Source: JAGRMG01 sp047975215
GTDB taxonomy: Bacteria > Pseudomonadota > Alphaproteobacteria > Rhodobacterales > Rhodobacteraceae
Direction of reading: 5' to 3'
Assembly (NCBI GenBank): GCA_047975215.1
Contig: JBKEDD010000004.1
Coordinates: 1-45,852, forward strand
DNA: 45,852 nt
The notes under the pieces are model-generated. The model saw only the letters and a program-made list of their open reading frames with translations, was not told where the DNA came from and ran no database searches. Made by a program: the position numbers and the translations under genes. Below are positions 7,510 to 14,635 of the stretch, piece after piece; the first letter of the stretch is position 1, and each line of letters starts with the position of its first letter.

Positions 7510-8464
7510 TCACGGCCACGCCCACATCGATCCTCAATCCGGTGATCGTCGCGTCTCCATCGCCATCTGGGCCAACGGCCTCCTGACGGTCGCGCAGATC
7601 GTCGGCGGGATCCTTTCCGGCAGCCTCGCGCTGATCGCGGATGCCCTCCACAATTTCTCGGACATGGCGTCGCTGGTGATCGCCTTCTTCGCGCGTAAGA
7701 TCGCTCGCCGCCCGGCGGACAAGCGCATGACCTTCGGCTATGGGCGGGTAGAAATCGTCGCAGCGCTCATCAACTACACGACACTTATCCTGATCGGCTT
7801 CTACCTGATCTACGAGGGTGGCATGCGCATGATCGACCCACCAGAGGTACAGGGCTGGACGGTGGTGATCCTGGGCGGTGTGGCACTGGTCGTCGACACG
7901 TTGACGGCGCTGCTCACCTATTCGATGCAGAAAGGCAGCGTGAACATCCGTGCGCTCTTCCTGCACAACCTATCGGACGCTTTGGCCTCCGTGGCGGTCA
8001 TCATCGGCGGCTCGCTCATCCTCCTCTACAACATGCGGTGGGTCGACCCGGCGATCACCATCGGCATCGCTCTCTACATCCTCTACCTCGCATTTACCGA
8101 GATCGGCGGTCCGATTCGGACGCTGATGCTCGGCAGTCCACCGGACATCGATAATGAAACCGTCGTTCAGGCGATGCGGGGTGTGGATGGTGTCGCGGAC
8201 GTTCATCACGTGCATCTGTGGCAGATGCAGGAGCACGAGGCGGCTCTGGACTGCCACGTCGTGCTGACAGCGGACGGCTGGGGTCAAATCGAAAAGATCA
8301 AGGCCGCGATCAAGGACCGGCTGAAGGACGATTTCAGCATCGGTCATTCGAGTCTGGAATTTGAGCACGAAGACCGCGCACACGAAAACGCTGACCTTTA
8401 CGGTCACGGCAAACCGGAAAAAGAGGAGGAAAACCATGTTCACCGAGACACTGACAGCTCATGA
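7499..8464 (+). CDS. CzcD-like CDF-family cation exporter
   Basis: A 321-residue CDF exporter: His-rich N terminus (HDHGHAH), six membrane segments with the paired metal-binding motifs HNFSD (51-55, TM2) and HNLSD (156-160, TM5), and a C-terminal cytoplasmic domain with HHVHLWQ. The tail is again His/acid rich. Such proteins expel Zn2+, Cd2+ or Co2+ in exchange for protons. I chose the GTG at 7499, which has GAGGAG 7 bases upstream, giving an 11-base overlap with the transglutaminase gene. Expression probably follows the operator at 6886-6916. Confidence 0.9.
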   Translation: MPHDHGHAHIDPQSGDRRVSIAIWANGLLTVAQIVGGILSGSLALIADALHNFSDMASLVIAFFARKIARRPADKRMTFGYGRVEIVAALINYTTLILIGFYLIYEGGMRMIDPPEVQGWTVVILGGVALVVDTLTALLTYSMQKGSVNIRALFLHNLSDALASVAVIIGGSLILLYNMRWVDPAITIGIALYILYLAFTEIGGPIRTLMLGSPPDIDNETVVQAMRGVDGVADVHHVHLWQMQEHEAALDCHVVLTADGWGQIEKIKAAIKDRLKDDFSIGHSSLEFEHEDRAHENADLYGHGKPEKEEENHVHRDTDSS

Positions 8465-8798
8465 CGACACGATTGGCCTCGCCTGCGAGGGCAAGCTCAG
8501 CGAAAGCGACCTGAAACGGATGCACGCCCTGCTTCATGAGCGCCTGCAAGAGACAAGTAAGCCCGGCCTGGTTCTCGATCTCACGAGGTTCGAAGGCTAC
8601 GATGGGCCGTCCGCTCTGCTCGAAGATCTGAAAATCGACACAGCCCATAGGAATGACTTCCGCCGCGTCGCTGTGGTGGGCGAAGGGGCTTTGTTGGAGT
8701 GGGGAACCAGGTTCGCCGACGTGCTGACCACGGCAGAACTCCGTTAGTTCGACCCGGCGGAAATGAAGGCGGCAATCGCCTGGGCAAGTGAAAGGTAG
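8436..8798 (+). pseudogene. SpoIIAA-like (STAS) protein interrupted by a TAG stop
   Basis: The ATG at 8436, with GAGGAGG upstream, opens a 103-residue SpoIIAA-like/STAS domain ending TTAELR at a TAG (8745-8747). The same frame continues past this stop for 16 more codons reading FDPAEMKAAIAWASER to a second TAG (8796-8798). That is the usual C-terminal helix of this family, where a tyrosine (RYFDP-type) would stand at the stop. So one base change (TAC or TAT to TAG) probably truncated the gene. The N-terminal part could still be made. The gene overlaps the end of the CDF gene and likely belongs to the same operon. Confidence 0.7.
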
Positions 8799-8907
8799 AG
8801 TAGCTTTCAATCAGATGCCTTCGCAGAAGACAGCATCTGTTCGAAACCATAAACAAAAGAACTACAGCAGTTGCGAGACCCAAGAGCAATCCGAAAGTTC
8901 TGAACAT
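8581..8907 (-). CDS. Possible small membrane protein (weak candidate)
   Basis: An ATG at 8907 follows AAAGGAGCGACC, a strong ribosome binding site, and opens with a hydrophobic helix (FGLLLGLATAVVLLFMV). The first 36 codons lie in otherwise empty DNA; the rest of the frame runs antisense through the STAS gene and does not look protein-like. The real gene may once have ended near 8800. No family recognised. Confidence 0.25.
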   Translation of the reverse strand: MFRTFGLLLGLATAVVLLFMVSNRCCLLRRHLIESYSTFHLPRRLPPSFPPGRTNGVLPWSARRRTWFPTPTKPLRPPQRRGGSHSYGLCRFSDLRAERTAHRSLRTS

Positions 8908-8912
8908 GGTCG

Positions 8913-8929
8913 CTCCTTTCGCAAAGGAG
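8913..8929. repeat. Perfect inverted repeat CTCCTTT-CGC-AAAGGAG
   Basis: Seven-base arms around a 3-base centre. It overlaps the ribosome binding site of the small candidate ORF on the minus strand. It could be an operator or an RNA hairpin hiding that site. The surrounding gap (8799-9230) shows no other convincing gene. Confidence 0.45.
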
Positions 8930-9186
8930 TAACTTTGGTACGGTGGCACTGCCCTTGCCGGGGCATTATCAAATCGTAATGTTTTAGCGGCTCAGGGCGC
9001 CAGTTGGTTAACATAAACTTCATTATGCGTACAAACGCTATTTCGTGTCATGGTGTATTGACGGCAACCACCACTCGCCCTAGTAGCATCCGCAACACCA
9101 AGTACCCGGAACTGCATGCAAATTGGTCCTCTATCTCTAAGCACCGATTTTCGACTTTTCTGCTCCCTCACCTCCGAATGTAACAT

Positions 9187-9203
9187 ATATCGCGTGGCGA
9201 TAT
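9187..9203. promoter_or_regulatory. Palindrome ATATCGC-GTG-GCGATAT, probable Xre operator
   Basis: A perfect 7-base-arm dyad 27 bases before the Xre gene start. The position and size fit the autoregulatory operator of a Cro/CI-type repressor. A second small hairpin, GCCCG-TTTCG-CGGGC (9216-9230), directly abuts the ATG at 9231. Confidence 0.55.
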
Positions 9204-9230
9204 TTCGTGCATCGTGCCCGTTTCGCGGGC

Positions 9231-9440
9231 ATGAACTTGCGGGACCGTGTAGCATTGAACATACAGGACTTGAGACGCGCCCGCGGCCTCAGCCAGGAAG
9301 CGCTTGCTCATCAGGCCAACGTAAGCCGCGGTCACATGGGCAGGCTCGAGAACTCGAAATTTGCGGCCTCCCTCGACCTTCTCGAACGCATCGCCAAGGC
9401 GCTCAATGTCGATCCCGAAGAGCTCTTCGCGAGGCGTTAA
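9231..9440 (+). CDS. Xre (Cro/CI)-family DNA-binding regulator
   Basis: A 69-residue protein made almost wholly of one helix-turn-helix domain: LRRARGLSQEALAHQANVSRGHMGRLEN, then LDLLERIAKALNVDPEELF. Small Xre proteins of this kind commonly control transfer or maintenance genes on mobile elements. The ATG at 9231 starts exactly at the domain; a GTG at 9207 would add eight residues. There is no clear Shine-Dalgarno, since the bases just before the ATG form a small hairpin, so translation may be leaderless or weak. It lies between the metal island and the transfer genes and may regulate the latter (inference). Confidence 0.82.
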   Translation: MNLRDRVALNIQDLRRARGLSQEALAHQANVSRGHMGRLENSKFAASLDLLERIAKALNVDPEELFARR

Positions 9441-9516
9441 TCCGCTTCCTGAGGCTTTGATCCCGCCGCAATTTCAAAAGTCAAAACGGCAAGAACGGTA
9501 CGAGTAGCGCGGGTAC

Positions 9517-9714
9517 ATGGCGAAGAAAAAGACAGGCTGGCCCTTCCAGGAAGGGTTTATCATCGACGGAATGAACGAAACCCATGTGTTTACCGACTAC
9601 CGCTGGGATGATGGAAGCGTGAGCCGCCGCCAGTTTGTGGATCCATGCAGTTACGACCATACACTTGTCGTAGTACGGACAGTTTCACTCAAGCTTCCGG
9701 ACAGCCACGATTAG
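9517..9714 (+). CDS. Hypothetical small protein, 65 residues
   Basis: No family recognised. The protein is polar, with a basic start (MAKKKTG) and aromatic-rich middle (THVFTDYRWDDGSVSRRQF), and has no membrane segment. It overlaps by 4 bases the convergent gene on the other strand. The upstream region has no strong ribosome binding site. Composition looks protein-like, so it is probably real. Confidence 0.45.
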   Translation: MAKKKTGWPFQEGFIIDGMNETHVFTDYRWDDGSVSRRQFVDPCSYDHTLVVVRTVSLKLPDSHD

Positions 9715-10289
9715 TAGGAGAACCACTCCGAGTGGCGCATGTTGCCCTCGTAGTCGCCGTATTCGACCATGATGCTGCGGGAATAGAAGTACCAAAGGCC
9801 ACCGCCGCTTGGATAGGCGATCTCCTGACCGCTTTCCGAGATGAATGTCGCGGGCCAGGGCGTGTGGGATCCGTAGACCCGCTGGATGTAACTGCAGGTC
9901 CGATTCTCGCGATCGCAGGAGCGGATCGACCAATCCCACTGTCGCGGCTCGTCGCGCGGCTCGTAGGAGCGCCCGGTGAACCAGATCACATGGGTCCGAT
10001 TCAGCCACTCGTATTCAGGCAAGTTGGTGTCGAGCTCGCCCTCCCCGCCCGGCCCGCCCAGCTCGACCGGCACATGGGCAAAGGTGCAGACCCCGAAGGG
10101 CGGCAGGCTCGGCCAGGGCGTGATGCGGCGGATCATGGTGCGATAGGCCCGTGCACAGACTGCGCTCGGGGGGAAGCCGCCAGCCATGCAGAGCATGATG
10201 GCGCAGTCGATGTCATAGGCCTGCGCCTTCTCAGGGGCTCCGAACATCGCCATCACCCCCATCACCGCTACCTTCAACTGCCGCTTCAT
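9711..10289 (-). CDS. Exported Cys-rich hypothetical protein beside the T4SS operon
   Basis: A 192-residue protein with a signal peptide (MKRQLKVAVM...ending KAQA at about residue 23). Several cysteines follow (DCAIMLC, SAVC, FGVC, RSCD, RTCSY), so the mature form is probably disulfide-bonded in the periplasm or on the surface. I chose the ATG at 10289 because GGGAGAGC lies just upstream. No known domain recognised. It is divergent from the virB operon and shares its AT-rich promoter region, so a role in conjugation (pilus tip, mating contact, entry exclusion) is possible but unproven. Confidence 0.65.
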   Translation of the reverse strand: MKRQLKVAVMGVMAMFGAPEKAQAYDIDCAIMLCMAGGFPPSAVCARAYRTMIRRITPWPSLPPFGVCTFAHVPVELGGPGGEGELDTNLPEYEWLNRTHVIWFTGRSYEPRDEPRQWDWSIRSCDRENRTCSYIQRVYGSHTPWPATFISESGQEIAYPSGGGLWYFYSRSIMVEYGDYEGNMRHSEWFSY

Positions 10290-10320
10290 GTCGCTCTCCC
10301 GCAAAAGTTGCGCAGACTAT

Positions 10321-10358
10321 CGCGCAATATGTATTTATATGCAATATGTCGTATTGAC
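10321..10358 (-). promoter_or_regulatory. AT-rich element in the virB promoter region, shared with the oriT region
   Basis: This 38-base stretch, read on the minus strand, aligns without gaps to 44016-44053 on the plus strand with 28 of 38 bases identical (27 of 34 in the core). It holds the direct repeat GCAATATGT twice (10324-10332, 10341-10349) and the dyad CAATA-TGTCG-TATTG (10342-10356). It lies in the divergent gap between the exported protein gene and the first gene of the transfer operon, in very AT-rich DNA compared with its surroundings. A shared binding site for one transfer regulator is the simplest reading. Confidence 0.6.
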
Positions 10359-10421
10359 TCCATATGACTTTATGGCCTTAGTGTCGTGAAGTAGAAGGGC
10401 TCTCGTGGGGAGAGTCCGAAC

Positions 10422-10736
10422 ATGCCGATAGCGCGCAACCAGATCCTGATCACCATCGATGGTGTCAAAGACCTGTCCGAACAGGGCATAGCGTTCCGCT
10501 GCCGGTATGAACTCGTGGGGTTCACGGACGATGGCAAGCCGCGCTACCAGTGCATCTACCTGCGCGAGGGCGAGCCGGAAGCCATTCTGGTCTCGACCCG
10601 GATCACCCCGCACGGGCCAGAGCCGCGGTATTTCAACATATGGCCGGGGCTCTTCAAACATCATCTCGAGTTCGGTGACGGGCGCGATCTGCGCTTTGGT
10701 CCTGACTACAGCATCACCCTCGAGGAGCGCGGCTGA
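10422..10736 (+). CDS. Hypothetical protein at the head of the virB operon
   Basis: A 104-residue cytoplasmic-looking protein with no signal peptide or membrane segment and no recognised family. The sequence is mixed alpha/beta in character (ILITIDGVKDL, FRCRYELVGF, RYQCIYL). GGGGAGAG lies 9 bases before the ATG, itself inside a small hairpin (CTCTC at 10400-10404, GAGAG at 10410-10414). As the first gene of the unit it could be a regulator or an assembly factor of the secretion system; nothing in the sequence decides this. Confidence 0.6.
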   Translation: MPIARNQILITIDGVKDLSEQGIAFRCRYELVGFTDDGKPRYQCIYLREGEPEAILVSTRITPHGPEPRYFNIWPGLFKHHLEFGDGRDLRFGPDYSITLEERG

Positions 10737-10809
10737 CGTCATCGCTTTCGGGCGTGATGGGGCGGCCCGGACCTCTGGCTGGACGTTTCATGGCGCGCGG
10801 CCTGCGTGG

Positions 10810-11373
10810 GTGGGGCTGAGTGATAGCGCTGAGGCCGGGGTGGTTCTTGCCTCGCTGGATGCCACACCGCCGTCTGGCCGCGACGACATCCTCTCCCTGA
10901 TCCGCACGACTGCTGACCGGCACCAGGGGAACCGTGCCCTGCGGCAGGTCGGCCTCGATGAGGACGACTGGCTGGTCCTTTTCCAAGCGCTGGTCGAGGC
11001 CGAAAGCAGCTACAATCCGACTGCCGTGAGCCCCAAGGGTGCCTACGGTCTTGGCCAGCTGATGCCAGACACGGCCCGCAGCCTCGGAGTCGATCCGCGC
11101 GATCCCTCCCAGAACCTCGACGGCGCCGCGCGCTACCTGCTCGCACAACTCGGAGCGTTCAAGGACATCGACCTGGCGCTGGCAGCCTATAATGCCGGGC
11201 CACACCGCGTGGTCGAATATTCCGGTGTCCCGCCTTTCACCGAGACCCGCGACTACATCGCGCGCATCCATCGGATCCGGTCCCGGCTGGCAGGCACACC
11301 TGTTTCCACGCCGGACACTCACGTCGCGGACCGGGTTCCAGTCCGCGCGCCGGTCCTCATTGAACTTCAGTAA
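10810..11373 (+). CDS. Lytic transglycosylase (SLT domain), VirB1-like, first copy
   Basis: The soluble-lytic-transglycosylase fold is clear: the catalytic Glu in FQALVEAESSYNPTA, then GAYGLGQLMPDTA, DGAARYLLAQL and LALAAYNAGPHRV. Such enzymes open the peptidoglycan locally for assembly of the T4SS. The start is uncertain: the frame is open back to 10507 over the preceding gene, and the only usable start codons after its stop are GTG at 10810 and GTG at 10840. No clean signal peptide follows either, so the 5' end may have been altered by a small mutation. A second transglycosylase lies in the same operon (14632-15744). Confidence 0.72.
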   Translation: MGLSDSAEAGVVLASLDATPPSGRDDILSLIRTTADRHQGNRALRQVGLDEDDWLVLFQALVEAESSYNPTAVSPKGAYGLGQLMPDTARSLGVDPRDPSQNLDGAARYLLAQLGAFKDIDLALAAYNAGPHRVVEYSGVPPFTETRDYIARIHRIRSRLAGTPVSTPDTHVADRVPVRAPVLIELQ

Positions 11374-11389
11374 AACAAGGGAACTTCGC

Positions 11390-11671
11390 ATGCTTCGACA
11401 TCGCCTCAGCCGCCTCTTGCCTGTCGCCACAACCCTGGCGGCTTTCGCAACACCCGCTCTCGCGCAGGACTTGTCGCCGATCCAGACCATGCTGGAAACC
11501 GTCGAGGCCGCGCTCACCGGTCCGATCGGAATTGCGGTCGCCACGCTCGCCGTCATCGGCACCGGCTTCATGTGCATGATGGGGCGTCTCAACTGGGGCT
11601 GGTTCGCCTCGGTCATCATCGGGATCGTGCTGATCTTCTCGGCCGGCACCATCGTTGACGGTTTCTCGTGA
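11390..11671 (+). CDS. virB2: VirB2-type major pilin of the T4SS
   Basis: A 93-residue protein with a signal peptide ending ATPALAQD and two hydrophobic segments separated by a short basic loop (MMGRLNWGW), the layout of VirB2/TrbC pilins. The processed protein would form the pilus and part of the channel. The ATG at 11390 has AAGGGA upstream. A large hairpin follows the gene (11696-11743), which may favour high virB2 expression compared with the genes downstream. Confidence 0.88.
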   Translation: MLRHRLSRLLPVATTLAAFATPALAQDLSPIQTMLETVEAALTGPIGIAVATLAVIGTGFMCMMGRLNWGWFASVIIGIVLIFSAGTIVDGFS

Positions 11672-11695
11672 CATTCCGGCAAAATAGCGTCCTAC

Positions 11696-11743
11696 GAGGG
11701 ACCCGAACGCGTTGTGCTTCGCAAACGCTGCCTCGGGTCCCTC
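11696..11743 (+). repeat. Strong hairpin between virB2 and virB3
   Basis: GAGGGACCCGA (11696-11706) and TCGGGTCCCTC (11733-11743) are perfect 11-base complements. Between them the inner arms GCGTT and AACGC can also pair. No T-run follows, so it is not a classical terminator. It could be an mRNA stability or processing element, or partial attenuation, placed just after the pilin gene. Confidence 0.65.
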
Positions 11744-11782
11744 TCCGGACACACATTTCCTTCTAAGCCGGAATATCACCCT

Positions 11783-12061
11783 ATGGCAGAACGATCCCCC
11801 CTCTTTCTGGGCCTCGCCCGACCGCCCAAGTATCTGGGCCTCCCTGTCGGATACCTCGTGGTGCTGGCGACCGGGGTCGTTCTGCCGTTCATCTGGACGA
11901 AGTCTATGGTCTTCTTCCTGATCGGTATCATCGCCTATCCGATCCTCTGGTTTGTCGCCGACCGCGAGCCGCATTTCTTCGAGGTCTTGCGCGTCTCCTA
12001 CGGTTCGGTGCGCCCGACGAAGAACCGCACCCTGCATGGAGGGGACAGCTTTGGCGCTTGA
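11783..12061 (+). CDS. virB3: VirB3-type inner-membrane T4SS protein
   Basis: A 92-residue protein with the VirB3/TrbD pattern: a short N-terminal part with LARPPKYLGLP, two adjoining membrane segments (about residues 20-55) and a polar tail (DREPHFFEVLRV). VirB3 sits in the inner membrane with VirB4. I chose the ATG at 11783; the frame is open further upstream but that stretch overlaps the intergenic hairpin. The 3' end overlaps the start of virB4. Confidence 0.85.
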   Translation: MAERSPLFLGLARPPKYLGLPVGYLVVLATGVVLPFIWTKSMVFFLIGIIAYPILWFVADREPHFFEVLRVSYGSVRPTKNRTLHGGDSFGA

Positions 12062-14429
12062 TACGGGCACACTTTCCACTCACGGAACCGCTCTGCTTCA
12101 GGCTGGCGGCGGGGCGTTCGCGCGGGAGAGTTATCTCGCGGAACACCTGCCGTATTTTGCCCTTGCCGATGACGATGTCATGGTGCTCCGCGAGGGCGAC
12201 CTCATGGCGAGCCTGCGCCTTGATGGCCTCAATCCGATGACCAGCGAAGACGCCCGGCTCGACGCGCTCAAACGCGCGGTTGCCGCCATCGTCGCTCAGA
12301 CCGGCAATGCCTTCGGCTTCTACATCCACCGGATCTCCGTGCCGCAGGATCTCGGAATGCGCCCCATCGAGGGAGACAGCTTCGCCGCCGCGATCGACGC
12401 GCGCTGGCAGGACCATGTGAAAGACCTGCGCCCGGCCAAGCGACAACTCTATCTCAGCGTCATTCGGCGGCCTGATATCTCGGCGCGCATTCCGCTTCTG
12501 CGGGCGCTGGCCCGTAAGGCCTGGGTCAAGGACCGCGCGACGCGCCTGCAGGAGCTGAACGAGGTCATGGGCTTCTTCGAGGTGGCACTTGCCTCGGCCA
12601 ATCCCGTGCGGCTGACCCGCAAGGGAGGCGAATGGCTGGGCTATCTCAACACGCTGAACGCCGGCAGCTTCTCCCCGATCGCCTTCGGGCAAAGCGCCTT
12701 GCCCCTCTCACATACCTTGAGCAATTGCCGCGCGACCTTCGATGGCGACGTCGTCACCCTGACCGACGCCGTGACTGGGCGGGTCAAATACGGCGCGCTC
12801 TTTTCGATGAAGACCTACCCGGCATTAACCGATGTGACGCTGCTCGACGCGCTCGACCTGCCGCTCGACATCGTGCTGACGAACTCCTTCAGCCCGATCC
12901 CGAACAACATCATGGCCGAACGCATCCAGCGGATCATCCGCCAGATGCATGCCTCCGACGATGCCGCCGTTTCCCTGCGCGAGCAACTCGGGCAAGCCGC
13001 CGACGATCAGGAAGCTGGCCGCATCGCCTTTGGCGACCATCACCTCTCGATCGCCGTCTATGCACCAGACCGCGACACGCTCGAACGGGCCGCCGCCCAG
13101 ATCAAGCGCGTGGGCCAGGAGATCATGTCGGTGATCGTGCGCGAGAATATGGCATTGAAAGCCGCCTACTTCGCGCAGTCCCCCGGCAATTTCGGCTACC
13201 GGGCGCGGAAGACGCCGATCTCCTCGATCAACTTCGCGGATTTCGCGGCCCTGCATGGCAGCGTCGAAGGGCGTGGGCCCGACCAATCCCCCTGGGGCCA
13301 AACCATCTCGGTCCTGCCCACCGTCGGCACCTCGGGCTATCGCTTTAATTTCCACGAGGCGGGCAGCCCAGGCAAAGAACCCACCGTCGGCCACACCCTC
13401 GTCTTGGGACGGACAGGCACCGGCAAGACGCTGACCACCGCCTTCCTCGCAGCCCAAGCACAGCGGGTCGGCGCGCGGCTCTTTTTCTTCGACAAAGATC
13501 GCGGTCTTGAGATGGCCGTCCGCGCCCTTGGCGGTCGCTATAACGAAATCCGAGCCGGTGTGCCGACAGGTTTGAACCCGCTCGCCACCGAGACCGATGA
13601 GCGCGGCCGTGCCTGGCTCTCAGACTGGCTCGCGACCCTTCTCACACGAAATGGCAGGCTCTCGGGCGAGCAATCTCGCCATATCCAGAGCGCCGTCGGC
13701 CAGAATGCAGATGCGGGCGCAGCGCTGCAGCGCTTCGCCAGCTTCGAGACCCTGTTTCAGTCGCTGGATGACGATGGCGAGCTGCAGAGCCGCGTTGCCG
13801 AATGGGCGCCGGGCGGACGCTATGGCTGGGTCTTCGACGAACCCGAACGCGGTGCAGGTCTCAAGCTCACGGGCGATATCCTCGGGTTTGACATGACCGA
13901 GATCCTCGACATGACCACCGAGCGGATGGCGGTGCTCTCCTATATCTTCCGCCAGATCGAACGCGTGGTCGAGGATCGCCGCCCCACCATCATCGTGCTC
14001 GACGAAGCTTGGAAGCTTCTCGACGATCCCTACTTCGGGGCGCGGCTGGAAAACTGGCTGGTGACGCTTCGGAAGATGAACTGCGTCGTCATCATGATGA
14101 CGCAGTATCCGAGCCAGTTGCGGGACAGCCGCGTCGGCAAGACCATCGTCGAGACGGTGCCGACCCAGATCCTCTTCCCGAACGACCGCGCCACCGTCTC
14201 GGATTACGACTTCCTGCGTGTGAACGCCAAGGAAGCCGCCCTCCTCGTCCAGCCCACCATCGGCCAGCGCATCGCGCTTGTGCGCTCGGCGGGCGACAGC
14301 GTCTTCGTCGATGCCGACCTCTCCGCGCTCGGAGACCTCCTCCCCATCCTTGGCGGCGGCGCCACCGGCGAGGCCCGCGTGCCCGCCGATTGGCGCGCCA
14401 ATCCCGATTTCTGGAGACATGTGATATGA
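12051..14429 (+). CDS. virB4: VirB4-type T4SS ATPase
   Basis: A 792-residue ATPase that powers pilus assembly and substrate transfer. The N-terminal CagE/TrbE/VirB4 domain is followed by the nucleotide-binding domain with Walker A GRTGTGKT (near residue 455) and Walker B TIIVLDEAWKLL (near 650), and MMTQYPSQL after it. I chose the TTG at 12051, which has GGAGGGG about 6 bases upstream; the in-frame ATG at 12036 has no ribosome binding site. The start overlaps virB3 by 11 bases and the stop overlaps the lipoprotein gene (ATGA). Confidence 0.92.
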   Translation: MALDTGTLSTHGTALLQAGGGAFARESYLAEHLPYFALADDDVMVLREGDLMASLRLDGLNPMTSEDARLDALKRAVAAIVAQTGNAFGFYIHRISVPQDLGMRPIEGDSFAAAIDARWQDHVKDLRPAKRQLYLSVIRRPDISARIPLLRALARKAWVKDRATRLQELNEVMGFFEVALASANPVRLTRKGGEWLGYLNTLNAGSFSPIAFGQSALPLSHTLSNCRATFDGDVVTLTDAVTGRVKYGALFSMKTYPALTDVTLLDALDLPLDIVLTNSFSPIPNNIMAERIQRIIRQMHASDDAAVSLREQLGQAADDQEAGRIAFGDHHLSIAVYAPDRDTLERAAAQIKRVGQEIMSVIVRENMALKAAYFAQSPGNFGYRARKTPISSINFADFAALHGSVEGRGPDQSPWGQTISVLPTVGTSGYRFNFHEAGSPGKEPTVGHTLVLGRTGTGKTLTTAFLAAQAQRVGARLFFFDKDRGLEMAVRALGGRYNEIRAGVPTGLNPLATETDERGRAWLSDWLATLLTRNGRLSGEQSRHIQSAVGQNADAGAALQRFASFETLFQSLDDDGELQSRVAEWAPGGRYGWVFDEPERGAGLKLTGDILGFDMTEILDMTTERMAVLSYIFRQIERVVEDRRPTIIVLDEAWKLLDDPYFGARLENWLVTLRKMNCVVIMMTQYPSQLRDSRVGKTIVETVPTQILFPNDRATVSDYDFLRVNAKEAALLVQPTIGQRIALVRSAGDSVFVDADLSALGDLLPILGGGATGEARVPADWRANPDFWRHVI

Positions 14430-14635
14430 ATTTCAAACCCCTTCTCGCGCTTTGCGCCGCCGCAAGCCTGCTGTCCGCTTGCGAGAAATACACCGAGAAA
14501 ACCTCGCCCTGCTTCGGACGCAATGGCGAGCCGCAGGTGACGCGGTCCGCGTTTTCGGTCTCGACCATGGGCGCAGCGGCTCACGCAACGGCCAAGCCCG
14601 ACTGCTCCTTCGAACCCCAGCCCCGTCCGGAATGA
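14426..14635 (+). CDS. VirB7-like small lipoprotein
   Basis: A 69-residue protein with a lipoprotein signal: LLALCAAASLLSAC, with the lipobox LSAC and lipidated Cys19. Two more cysteines follow (SPC, PDC). Position in the operon and size fit a VirB7-type outer-membrane lipoprotein that stabilises VirB9, though sequence alone cannot prove this. The ATG overlaps the virB4 stop, and the stop overlaps the next start (ATGA at both ends), suggesting tight translational coupling. Confidence 0.75.
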   Translation: MNFKPLLALCAAASLLSACEKYTEKTSPCFGRNGEPQVTRSAFSVSTMGAAAHATAKPDCSFEPQPRPE

